DNA of 64,000 nt from Symsagittifera roscoffensis. Lineage: Eukaryota; Xenacoelomorpha; Acoela; Convolutidae. Position 1 is the first letter of the stretch. Each line of letters opens with the position of its first letter. Under the pieces are notes generated by a model that worked only from the letters and a program-made list of their open reading frames with translations, had not been told where the DNA came from and searched no databases. Both the position numbers and the translations under genes were made by a program. Of the stretch, positions 9,634 to 19,103 are shown one piece after another. The stretch spans positions 11,307,206 through 11,371,205 of the forward strand of contig NC_087069.1 in NCBI RefSeq assembly GCF_963678635.1, read 5' to 3'.

Positions 9634-10222
9634 ATGCGCGCTCAAAGGGAACATAGAATGTTTTTATCAAGACTCTCTGCAAATCAGCCTCCACAAAGTA
9701 CAGATGTTTTTGCATCCAACCGATTACAATATAGTGAACCTCCGTTCCCTCCCATAATACCTCAACTGGATTCTTCTACATCATGCATGCAAGCAGACTG
9801 CTCTCCAAGTAATCAGTACCCAAATGGCGCTGCTCCGCTTGGAAACGCGGTGGGATCTCAAAGCTCTGGATTCCAATCTGTATCACCGCAGCGATTTGCG
9901 GCTTTTCACCAAAATGATGTTGCACCCGGAAACATGGCTGGTCTTCCAAGCCCTGGATTCCAATCCGCATCGGCGCAGCGATCTGTACTTTACCTCGAAA
10001 AAAGAGTGGGTTCCAGGGTCCCAGTCCTGGATCAACATCGAAGCAGGCACCCAACGAACATGCAGATCCCCCAGACTCGCAGCTCAAACTCAGAACTTCA
10101 ATGTTGGACTCCCTCAATCGTATGCCTCAATAGCTGCTCCTGCTGCGGTTCCTCCGAAAACTCCGGGGAACAACTATGTTCCACCGGATCCAAATCAGCC
10201 CACAAGTGATTTTTTCTTCTAG
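9634..10222 (+). pseudogene. Gln/Asn/Pro/Ser-rich coding remnant, part 2
   Basis: An ATG at 9634 opens a frame of similar composition to the stretch at 8.2-9.1 kb. It contains two near-copies of a roughly 30-residue unit centred on 'GFQS.S.QR'. After about 9990 the coding signal moves to other frames. The last 50 codons, rich in Pro, Ala and Asn, end in a TAG at 10,220-10,222 in the frame of 9824. At least one indel is needed. It may be the 3' end of the same gene as 8176-9126. Function unknown. Confidence 0.4.
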
Positions 10223-10660
10223 ACCAGTAAATCGATTTTGATTTTTTTTCGAATCGTTTTATGCACCCTTATGATTGAGGGTTTACCCAGATCTTGGCGA
10301 TGGCTTTTCCTAGTTTCTAAAACTTCCAAGTTTATAGCATATTTAAGTTCAAGCTTTGACGACCAGGAAAGCATGTGACCATATATGTGTAATATGCTAC
10401 ATTTCTTGAAATTTACTACAAAGGATTTGAATAACAACCATTTGTTCATATTTGTTGGCCTGAAAAAAAGAAGATCAATAGTGAATGGCGGAATATCAAT
10501 CTAAAAATTTTCTGCTTAATGACCTGTCTGCTTCCTAAGCTGTATACTGCCTGCTATTTACAGTTGAATTTCAGGAAGCTAACCTAAAAGAAACTTTTGC
10601 AAACAGCAGATGAATTTTGTCCTAACTCTGCCTTTGGTTTTTATTAAATGTTCATACAAG

Positions 10661-11069
10661 TGGAACCTAATCCAAACTACATTTTATTATTTATTACTTA
10701 GACATTTAATCACTGTAAAGTATTTAATATTAACCAATCACAATCCATCTAACTAACTACCCACTTATTTGTATGTGCTGAAATTACTTGTAATTTCAGG
10801 ACCAGAGAGATTTGAATTTAACTTAGAAAATAGTTGACTCTTTCCGAGTACTTCAGCAGCCGCAACAATACCAGTATACTCTAGATCTATTGAGCCTAGC
10901 AGAGACTAGTTAAATACCCTGAGACTAGTAGTAATAAGAGTAAGATTAGGATCGGTATTAGACTAAGAAGTTGCACGAATCTATCCGGCCGAAAATAAGA
11001 TAGCGTGACGAGCAGACGGTGTACCCTATCCGAAATTACTCTATGAGCTAGACCTTCATACCTAACTCA
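10661..11069 (+). repeat. 5' LTR
   Basis: It begins TGGAACCTAATCC and ends CCTAACTCA. It contains a CCAAT motif near 10,735 and the inverted repeat described separately at 10,775-10,802. It is followed after two bases by the primer-binding site. Confidence 0.92.
10775..10802. promoter_or_regulatory. LTR hairpin
   Basis: GTGCTGAAATTAC, a two-base spacer, then GTAATTTCAGGAC. The arms pair over 13 bases with one mismatch here and perfectly in the 3' LTR (29,323-29,350). It could fold in RNA or act as a DNA-binding palindrome; its role is unknown. Confidence 0.6.
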
Positions 11070-11071
11070 TC

Positions 11072-11089
11072 TGGTGCGACCATAAGTCT
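11072..11089 (+). promoter_or_regulatory. Primer-binding site
   Basis: TGGTGCGACCATAAG starts two bases after the 5' LTR, where a tRNA primer site is expected. The TGG start is complementary to the CCA tail of tRNAs. I could not assign the tRNA from memory. Confidence 0.7.
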
Positions 11090-11161
11090 CGAACAAGACC
11101 TTAAAAACAAATTAGTTTAGAAAAAAAAATAGATTAGAAAATAGACAAAAACATTTTCAAA

Positions 11162-11395
11162 ATGTTATACGATAATAATTTAATTGAATGGTCTCTACGA
11201 CTCAATAGATCAAAACCACTCTTCCGAATAAAACTAGAACAACGACGTATTGGAATCAGACCTCGGACAAGAGACGACATACGACTACGAAGAAACTTAC
11301 CGAATAGTTTCATGATCGTAGGGCAAAAGCCACAACGAACTTTTATATTTAGAATTATACCGGCAATGAATTTAGATTTTCATTTGCAAACATAA
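11162..11395 (+). CDS. Small Arg-rich leader ORF, doubtful
   Basis: An ATG-started 77-codon frame lies in the retroelement leader, with many Arg residues in the middle. It has no recognised domain. It might be a leader peptide or chance; its composition is less A-rich than the element's main genes. Conservation in other copies would decide. Confidence 0.25.
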   Translation: MLYDNNLIEWSLRLNRSKPLFRIKLEQRRIGIRPRTRDDIRLRRNLPNSFMIVGQKPQRTFIFRIIPAMNLDFHLQT

Positions 11396-11731
11396 AGTTC
11401 TTGAAGAAAAATCTTCAATACATTTACCAGGCGCTAAATAAATTATTAATGTTCAATAACGATTGATAAAAACATCACTAATCGTTTCTTCAACTGCAGT
11501 ACTATATAAAACATATTTTAAAATAATTTATTCAAAATTAAAACAAAAATTAGTAACATGACAATAAATCGTTAGTAAGCATTAATTATCCTGTTGTTCC
11601 AGCTTCATCACCTAAACATAACAACAGTCATAAATAAACTAACTTCATCAAAACTAAAAGTCACAAATTGTTATTTCAAAATTTTTAAACTTTATACTTC
11701 CTAAATCTAAAAAGTTTTTAATCTTAAACCA

Positions 11732-11813
11732 GATCATCAAGGCTTATCCTTGGATCTAATTTAATTTTCTATCCTAAATTTTAATTCTGATCATCAAGGC
11801 TTATCCTTGGATC
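11732..11813 (+). repeat. Twin 25-base leader repeats with hairpin
   Basis: The same 25 bases occur at 11,732-11,756 and 11,789-11,813. Each contains CAAGG-CTTAT-CCTTG, a five-base stem with a five-base loop. They lie between the primer site and the first large ORF, where packaging or dimerisation signals sit in retroviruses. That role is inference only. Confidence 0.65.
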
Positions 11814-12324
11814 AAAAGAACAATTTTGTTCTCCCCCACCCACCTATCAAGTGTCTAACGACCTCAAACGTCGATTCACTCTCCAACCTTCCAAAAAGAC
11901 CCAGGACTAATAGAAATTTTTCAAATACTAACCATTTAAATTAGGCTAAACAGTGAAGAATTTCGGTTATTCATCCTTCACTTGACCCCTCCTCTTATAC
12001 GACCCAGAATAAACTTAGACTTAGTAAGTTTAAAATAGTACCTAACGAACTACTTGCGTTCTAATTATACCTGAACCTTGTGGATCGATTTACTATTCTC
12101 CAACCCTTGAACACAATCACTACCCCTAAGTAAGATTAAGTAAGTTAACACCTTAGCTTATATTAGCCACGAAAAAGTAAAAATCATTCTCCGGAATCGA
12201 TATACTTTTCTCTCCAACCCTGAATAAAAAGACCCAGGCTAAGCTAATCAAAAAATCGTAAGGACTAACAGTCTAGGAAATTAAAACACTTACAAACAAC
12301 CTTGCACCCATCATCCTAAACCTA
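11814..12324. other. Retroelement leader, no ORF
   Basis: C- and A-rich, with a recurrent AAGACCCAGG motif (near 11,897 and 12,229) and several TCCAACCCT-like strings. No convincing ORF. Confidence 0.4.
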
Positions 12325-12789
12325 ATGTCATTAAAAAATCTAGGAAATAAACAAACAATCGTCATACACAATTGTCAAATTGAAAATCAAAAATACGATC
12401 TTGTTATAACCCCGCATACACAAAAAATTGAATACATTCACACAAAACGGCAATCACTAAAAAGAAAAATTCAAAGAAAACAAAGACAGATAACACGAAA
12501 AAGATTTTCAAAACACCGAAACGCATTTTCCGACTCAGAAGTCAGTAGTCTCGACGCACTATACAAAGTAGAAGATTCAATAAATCAATCTTATCCAATT
12601 CAGGATTCAGTATGTTTTTCTGACTCAGAAACAAATACAACTTCATCGAAAAAAGGAAAAAATAGAATAAAAAAGAAACACAAGCATAAACCAGTACATC
12701 TATACAATTGGAGTCAACCAATCAGACACATTAACAATTATCTATTAACAGTCATCAAACGTAACAATGAGCAGCCACACTCAAAGTGA
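12325..12789 (+). CDS. ORF0: basic 154-residue protein ahead of Gag
   Basis: The ORF is intact from ATG to stop and overlaps the Gag start (12,767) by 23 bases in another frame. About residues 40-70 are very basic, including SLKRKIQRKQRQ and TRKR. This could be a nuclear-localisation or RNA-binding segment. Two short acidic 'SDSE' motifs lie near residues 70 and 92, and a second Lys/His-rich basic patch is near 110-122. Standard Ty3/Gypsy elements have no gene here. Being open in an element whose pol is broken, and overlapping the next ORF, argues that it is real. Function unknown; a Gag-accessory or regulatory role is conceivable. Confidence 0.6.
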   Translation: MSLKNLGNKQTIVIHNCQIENQKYDLVITPHTQKIEYIHTKRQSLKRKIQRKQRQITRKRFSKHRNAFSDSEVSSLDALYKVEDSINQSYPIQDSVCFSDSETNTTSSKKGKNRIKKKHKHKPVHLYNWSQPIRHINNYLLTVIKRNNEQPHSK

Positions 12790-15700
12790 AGAAAGCATAG
12801 ATCACGAACAAGCATTCCCTTTTGTTATAGACTCAGATACTGATAGAGGACAAATAAAATTCTGTAAAAATTTACTCATAAATCTATTTGAACCAGGAAT
12901 CAGTCCATGTAAAACAGAATTTCCAGATGTAAGAATAAGAAGACAACTAATAGATCACTATATAAAAGATATCGCAAAAATAACACAACAATACGGTATC
13001 TACACTATAGGAATCTGTACACCAGAAAAAAAGAAATACGTTGTTCAAACAGATGATCTTGATCTCGAATTTTCAAAAGTATTCACAGAATATATTAAAA
13101 ATATACAGTATCACAACTCACAGAGAGCAAACTCAATATTCACAAATGAAGTTTTTGCCTTAATATACACAAATTTAAATATATTAGAAACAACAGAAAC
13201 CCAAAGTACATCACCAATTCAGACATCTAGACACACCAAGGTTAGAAACGAAATCACTGCATTTTCTACATTTTTATACGCAATCCGTGAAAGTTTTTCA
13301 AACAATGACGTTTCACAAAATTCCAAACACGACTTACAAAAAATATTAGCATGGTTTATAATTGATTATTTCGGACATAATATAGATTTAATACACGAAG
13401 CAAGAAAAAATTTTAGACCTCAAAGTAACACTGACGACACAGTCATTCTTGAACAATCAGATTATGTTTGGGACCCCGATTGGTCTCATCCATTATTTAT
13501 ACACTTCCCAAATGCTATTTCAAGTCAAGCGATAGATACAAAATCTTTTCACCGAAATTATATAAATATTATACCATTAACAATTGACGCCACACCTTTA
13601 AATTATAATACATTTTTGCCTGATACACAAAATAATAGTTTAAATTCAACGGTTATTCATAATGAAGACCTCAATGGAACTCGAAATCTTACACAACAAG
13701 ATATTCAAACACCATCACAGTTTATAAATGAAGAAATTGTTCACACGACAATAACAACTACGCAACAAAGTATTTCACCAATACATCCAAATTTCACAAC
13801 ACCAAAAAATAATAAAGTGACATCACCACAAATAACATTACAATCAACTGTAAAACCTTCAGCCACTTTAGCCCCTAAATTTTCACATATGGATTACCAA
13901 ACATATAGACCATTGACAAGACCACCAAAACCAAGAAGGACATTCACAAGAAATAATTTTGCAGAACACAATTATAATTACACACATCCACCAAGAACAA
14001 ACTACTCCCCACGAAAACCTAATAATAATCATGTATATTCCAACAATTGGGATAGACCAACGACAATAAACAATTCAGTAAATTTTCAACCTACTCAGCA
14101 TCCTACACAGGATTATAGTGAAAATTACCCATTTTTTCAACAAAATAAAAATCGACAACAAAAATCTCACCATACGGATTTTGTATCATCCGATGATGAT
14201 CATTTACCAGATATTTTTGAACCATACTTACAAGAGTATCGAACACGAAAACCACAACATACTCAATATAAAAGAATTTTTCTTGAAAACCCGCTAGATA
14301 CTCAGCATCAACAACCACAAATGCCAAATTCATACAATACACAATTTTTTCAACCAATGCAAACACAAAATCCAATGACTATGCATTCATATCAACCAAA
14401 TCAAATGCAAAATGAAATCCCATTACCATATTATCTACAACAACATGAAATCACAAAAAATCAATTGACAAATTTTTCACAAATACCAAACGCCGCAGAG
14501 TCATTACAAATGACGATGAACCCATATCTTATGGAAGGATCATCAATAACATCAAATAAACCACTCATGGTATTTACAGGAACAGACCCTGAATACTCAG
14601 TAGAAGACTACTTAAACGCAGTCACAGCAAATCTAATTTTAAATATAGGACCTGAACCAATAAATACACCACACCATCAAAATTGGATACATCGCCGCAC
14701 AGCGTTGATACAAACAACACTAGATGGCGCAGCACAAAAATGGTTTTCAGTACTACCTATAGACATAAAATCAGATTGGAAAAGATTCACACAGGAATTC
14801 TCAAAAATGTTTGATTCTGAAAGAAACAAACAACATCAAAGAGTTTTATGTAATGAAATTCGAAGATTACCACATGAAACAATAAAACAACTAGCAGTCA
14901 GAATCGAAACACTAGTTCGAAAAGCATATTCACTTAATACACACGATTATAAAAACACAAAAATGACAGAAATCTTAATGATGACCTTAACACCACAATT
15001 AAGAAAAATTGCAATAAAGAAAAGAGCATCTCATCCTTCCTCAATTCGAGAACCGGATCTAGATTTCAGAAAACTAGTCGATAAATTAGAACAAGCAGAG
15101 ATAACAATGAAACTCGAAGAAACCGAAAACTTGAAATTACAATATGTTAATCACATTGAAACAAAAACTACACACATTAACAATATACAAGAATCAGATG
15201 TAGACCTATCTCAAAAAATCACCGAAATTTTAAACATCTATGAAAAGAACCCAAACTGGAAAGGCAAACCATCTTTTAAGAAATGGTGTAATTATTGTCG
15301 ACGATACGGACACAGTATCTCTGAATGTAGACAAAAACAGCAAGACAACCAAAAGAAACCTCAAAAACACAAAGAACCAAACAAATCATTTTATCATTAT
15401 ATGAAAAAAGATCAAAACCTACCAAACAAAAATGTATACAGTAACAATAGTTCTGGAAAACCACTTCCAAGCAACCAAAACTATTCTCGAAATCAATCAC
15501 CGTATAACTCAAGTTATAGAGGCAGATCACCCGAACGAAGTAATTCACGAAACTTCTCACAAAATAGATATAGTCGATCAAATAGTAGAAACAATTATCC
15601 ACGATCAAATTCAAACTCAACACATTTTGTTTCAGCATCCAGTTCTCAGTCAAATAGAAATAGACATTATTCAAACCATCAGTCACGAAATTCATCTTAT

Positions 15701-16213
15701 AATAGAAATAGAAACTACTCAAATAATATGAACAGAAACTATTCAAACAACAGAAATAGAAGCTATTCCAATAACCGTAATAACTATCCAAATAATAGAT
15801 CACGGAATAACTCATACAACAGATCAAATTATCATAGATCAAATAACAATCAACACAATAGATCGAGAAATAATTCACAAAATCGAAATTCCAGTTGCAA
15901 TAATCGATATAGAAATTACTCCCAATCACCTCATAGGAATAATAATAGTTATCACAATTCTCAGCACAGACATAGAAGCAATACACCAAAACACCAAAGA
16001 CAAATTAACCAAGTACAAACAAACGAAGAAATAACTCAAGACCCCCCAGGTATAGATAACACAGAAAATATTGAATTACAAGTAAATCACATTAATTGCG
16101 AATCAACAGACAGTGAAAGCGATACAGATAATAATATCTTAATTAACATGATAACTGTTGATAATGACTATGAATCAATCACATATGAAGAACCTTTTAG
16201 TTCACACATATAA
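12767..16213 (+). CDS. gag: Gag-like polyprotein, 1148 residues
   Basis: A long uninterrupted ORF. Residues 1-590 are a long N-terminal extension, becoming Gln/Asn/Thr/Pro-rich after about 290. Residues about 599-785 match the retrotransposon capsid pattern: a helical region with a Trp-containing 'WFSVLP...WKRFTQEF' core and later basic helices. One zinc knuckle is visible: C841-X2-C844-X4-H849-X4-C854. After about residue 890 follows an Arg/Ser/Asn-rich tail with repeated 'NRNYSNN' and 'RSNSR' units to about 1075, likely for nucleic-acid binding. The usual Gypsy Gag is a few hundred residues, so this is unusually long. Gag would assemble particles around element RNA. Protease lies downstream in the same frame but past several stops. 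Confidence 0.88.
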   Translation: MSSHTQSEESIDHEQAFPFVIDSDTDRGQIKFCKNLLINLFEPGISPCKTEFPDVRIRRQLIDHYIKDIAKITQQYGIYTIGICTPEKKKYVVQTDDLDLEFSKVFTEYIKNIQYHNSQRANSIFTNEVFALIYTNLNILETTETQSTSPIQTSRHTKVRNEITAFSTFLYAIRESFSNNDVSQNSKHDLQKILAWFIIDYFGHNIDLIHEARKNFRPQSNTDDTVILEQSDYVWDPDWSHPLFIHFPNAISSQAIDTKSFHRNYINIIPLTIDATPLNYNTFLPDTQNNSLNSTVIHNEDLNGTRNLTQQDIQTPSQFINEEIVHTTITTTQQSISPIHPNFTTPKNNKVTSPQITLQSTVKPSATLAPKFSHMDYQTYRPLTRPPKPRRTFTRNNFAEHNYNYTHPPRTNYSPRKPNNNHVYSNNWDRPTTINNSVNFQPTQHPTQDYSENYPFFQQNKNRQQKSHHTDFVSSDDDHLPDIFEPYLQEYRTRKPQHTQYKRIFLENPLDTQHQQPQMPNSYNTQFFQPMQTQNPMTMHSYQPNQMQNEIPLPYYLQQHEITKNQLTNFSQIPNAAESLQMTMNPYLMEGSSITSNKPLMVFTGTDPEYSVEDYLNAVTANLILNIGPEPINTPHHQNWIHRRTALIQTTLDGAAQKWFSVLPIDIKSDWKRFTQEFSKMFDSERNKQHQRVLCNEIRRLPHETIKQLAVRIETLVRKAYSLNTHDYKNTKMTEILMMTLTPQLRKIAIKKRASHPSSIREPDLDFRKLVDKLEQAEITMKLEETENLKLQYVNHIETKTTHINNIQESDVDLSQKITEILNIYEKNPNWKGKPSFKKWCNYCRRYGHSISECRQKQQDNQKKPQKHKEPNKSFYHYMKKDQNLPNKNVYSNNSSGKPLPSNQNYSRNQSPYNSSYRGRSPERSNSRNFSQNRYSRSNSRNNYPRSNSNSTHFVSASSSQSNRNRHYSNHQSRNSSYNRNRNYSNNMNRNYSNNRNRSYSNNRNNYPNNRSRNNSYNRSNYHRSNNNQHNRSRNNSQNRNSSCNNRYRNYSQSPHRNNNSYHNSQHRHRSNTPKHQRQINQVQTNEEITQDPPGIDNTENIELQVNHINCESTDSESDTDNNILINMITVDNDYESITYEEPFSSHI

Positions 16214-16306
16214 GAAAATCAATTAGAACTCCTTAATAATTATTATTTAGGACCGAATAATAATAGTACACAAACCAACCAGGAATTACACAGAGTTCAA
16301 ACGTAA
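16214..16306 (+). other. Stop-rich gap between Gag and protease
   Basis: The Gag frame has the terminal TAA, then further stops near 16,235-16,270 and a TAA at 16,304-16,306 before the protease frame opens. This copy cannot make Gag-Pol by simple readthrough of one stop. An indel, splicing or a separate start would be needed. Confidence 0.6.
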
Positions 16307-16840
16307 AATTCATCTGACAAAGACAAAGCAAAAAAACTAACTACAAATCACATATATCAGAACATCCAAAAAGAACAGCCACGAGAAAAAATTTGGACAG
16401 TCCCATTTCTCTTAGAAAGCCCAAAAAACAAAGAATTTCAACCACCAGATCTTGAAATTGATTTTTTAATCGATTCAGGCGCAGAATCAAATATCATTAA
16501 TATTCCTACATGGAATGAAATCAATTTATTACACCCAAATTTAAAACCTTTAGAAACATCTAGCAAATTAGCAACAGCACAAGGATCAATGTTAACGAAC
16601 TATGGAAAAATCCAATTATTCCTTGTTCCCACAAGAACAATGGAACAAAATAAAATTCTAAACAAACCATTCAAACAAACATTTCATATCACTGATATTA
16701 AGCACAATATCATACGCATACCATTTATTACTAAGTATATACCAACCATAAATATATTAAATAGTAAGTTACACATAAAAGACAAATATACAAAAATAAA
16801 GAACACCGCTTTAACATTTTTCCAAAGATTAAACAATTAA
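16307..16840 (+). pseudogene. pro: Retroelement aspartic protease segment
   Basis: Open in the Gag frame from 16,307 to a TAA at 16,838. The catalytic DSGA motif is at 16,472-16,483, preceded by hydrophobic residues (FLI) and about 27 residues after 'WTVPF'. This is the normal start of a pepsin-like retroviral protease, which cleaves Gag-Pol. The same frame continues as coding-like sequence after the TAA, so that stop looks like a point lesion within pol. No natural start codon is evident at the beginning. Confidence 0.75.
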
Positions 16841-17434
16841 CCACCATTTTTCTCCAAATTCTACCCAATTTATAATCAAGAACGAAGACACCTGAAACCA
16901 CTATCAGGAACTGTCTATAAATTTTCCATAAAACAAGTTCACCAGTATAACACAAATCAAAATAAACAACAACTCTTTATGTCAGATTTTGAATTCAGAC
17001 CAATTCACAAATTTTTCAAAATAACTATATCATCAATAAGATACGAAAAGGATATTAATTCAGATATTATTTCACTACACGTATATAATAATACACCAAA
17101 TAAAATAACACTACCCCTAGGATTATTAGGACATTGCGAGACAAACGCAACAACTTCACCTGTAAAAGAAGTAGCATACAGAGTTAATAAAATATTGCAA
17201 TTACTTGACATTTGCCAATCCACAATTCTCAACGAAGAACTATCTATAAATAAAATAATAAGTAATGAAAAAAGAAATACAGACTATTTCACAAAAACAC
17301 CATATTTTAAACCAACTTTTGATATAACAAAATATACAAAAGACCAACAGAAATTTTTAACTATGTTCAATTTTCAACACTCACAGATAACACAAAGTGA
17401 ATTTGATCAGCTAGCACAACAGCTTTTAAAATAG
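16841..17434 (+). pseudogene. pol: Pol linker between protease and RT
   Basis: Coding-like and in the protease frame, ending at a TAG (17,432-17,434). It continues beyond that stop into the RT N-terminus in the same frame. The sequence is hydrophilic, with a 'PLSGTVYKFS' start and a Lys-rich C-terminus. It is probably the protease-RT connector. Two in-frame stops (16,838 and 17,432) bracket it. Confidence 0.65.
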
Positions 17435-18300
17435 TCATCAGTTTACGCAACATCAAAATTTGACGTAGGAAAAGTCAGTTCATCCCTACATCTTCCATTA
17501 AAACCAGACGCAATTTTCAAAAAACAAAGAGCAAGCAAAGTACCAATTCACTTACATGACAAAGTCAACAGAATATTAAATATTTTAGAACAATACGAAA
17601 TTATATCACCAGTAAATAAAGAAGAACAACCAAAAGGTAACACATTTATCAACCCCGTTATTATTTTAGCAAAAGGCGAATCACTAAAGATAGTTTTAGA
17701 CGCCAGATATCTCAATTCGCTAATCGACGAATCTAAATGTAATTGGCCTATTGAACCCGGAAAATATTTCACAACCGCAGACAAACCAAATGCCTTTAGA
17801 CGAACAGTCACGACGTCTAACACAATTCGTTATTGGAAGTCAACAAAACGAATTTAATCGATTATTCTATGGCATATCCATAGGACCAGCAGCTTTTTCA
17901 GCTTTCATGAGCAAAATTTTTAGACCACTAACACTAAAGAAAAACGCAATCACATATTTAGAGGATGTCTTCATGCAATCGCAAACTAAAGACGAAATGG
18001 TTACAATTTTAGAGCAATATCAAAAAATTCTTCAGAAAGAAAATCTGAAGGCAGCCCCAGATAAATCACATTTCTTCCTAACACGAGTAAAATTTTTAGG
18101 ACATAACATTGAACGAAACACTATTACTCCATTAAAATCACGCATTGACGCAATTCAAAAACTCCAGCCACCAACAAATAAAAAGAAAATTCCAGAATTC
18201 CTCGGAATGTTAAATTTCTTGAGCAAATACGTTTACAAAATGCAGCTATACTTAAAACCATTTTATAACATCCTCATACAACAAAAAAATTTTGAATGGA
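17435..18300 (+). pseudogene. pol: Reverse transcriptase, deleted and frameshifted
   Basis: The N-terminal part runs in the protease frame to about 17,790 ('NPVIILAKG', 'LDARYLN', then 'YFTTAD', the first catalytic Asp). Sequence normally expected before and after 'GKYFTTAD' is missing. The frame then changes near 17,787 into the one that runs to 19,103 ('NQMPLDEQ', 'LFYGISIGPAAFS'). The catalytic box normally written YxDD reads YLED here (17,955-17,966), so one active-site Asp is Glu. The deletions, shift and substitution together make an active enzyme unlikely. RT would copy element RNA into DNA. Confidence 0.85.
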
Positions 18301-19103
18301 CCACTGAACATCAAACACGATTTGAAGAAATCAAAAAACTGTTAACGGAACAAATATCAAACACAATTCCAGATCCGAACCAGCCATTTTACGCTATGTG
18401 CGATGCTTCAAATTTTGGCATCGGCGCAGCACTATTACAATCACATAGTGGAACAAACAAAATGAATCTAATATCAGCAAATTCACGACTTTTTACTCAA
18501 GCCGAATTACGACTCTCCACACTAATGAGAGAGTGTACAGCTATATTTTATACACTTACAGAATACGAATTTCTAATCCTTGGATCAAAACATCCAACAG
18601 TTTTATTCACAGATCACAAACCAATTATTTTTCTTTTTACACAAAAGTCAAATCCAAATCATAGAGTATATAGATTTCAACTAATTCTAATGAAATTCCC
18701 AAACTTACACATAGTTTGGACAGCAGGAAAAAATCTTGCATTACCAGACACCTTAAGTAGAAATACACCACCAGAACTACTTACACGAAAAACTACAGTT
18801 GAAATACCAAAAAACATTAAATTCTATCTTGCAAAAGACGAAACATCACCCAGATTAGAATGCAAATACGCAGTAAAAACTGATATCGACCAAACGCAAA
18901 TAAATAATCTACAACATTTTCCACTTTATCTAGATTGTCAAAATAATCACTACGAAGTTGATTTATTAGGTACATCAACATTCAAACCTATTCCACACTC
19001 ACAATGGATAACAGATAAAACAAAACAAAAGAAAACCAAACAACAATCTCATAAAAAAGATCTTTTTCCACTAATTGAAAAAGAAAACTTAACAAAAAAA
19101 TAA
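18301..19103 (+). CDS. pol: RNase H domain of Pol, with connection region
   Basis: Same frame as the RT C-terminus. RNase H acidic residues are visible in order: the Asp of CDAS (18,402), the Glu of 'MRECTAI', the Asp of 'FTDHKP', and the Asp of 'LPDTLSR'. The domain removes RNA from RNA:DNA hybrids. After it, a hydrophilic linker runs to a TAA at 19,101. That TAA directly follows a run of seven A (19,094-19,100). A -1 slip there enters the integrase frame. This could be a homopolymer indel or a programmed shift. Confidence 0.82.

Noticed and set aside
15276-15989. 237-codon minus-strand frame
   Set aside because: Shadow of the Arg/Asn/Ser-rich Gag tail; it is Tyr/Cys/Asn-rich with no gene-like makeup.
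17751-17786. Start codon for an RT ORF at 17,751
   Set aside because: The codon is TTG, and the residues up to about 17,787 do not fit RT. The true frame enters by a shift.
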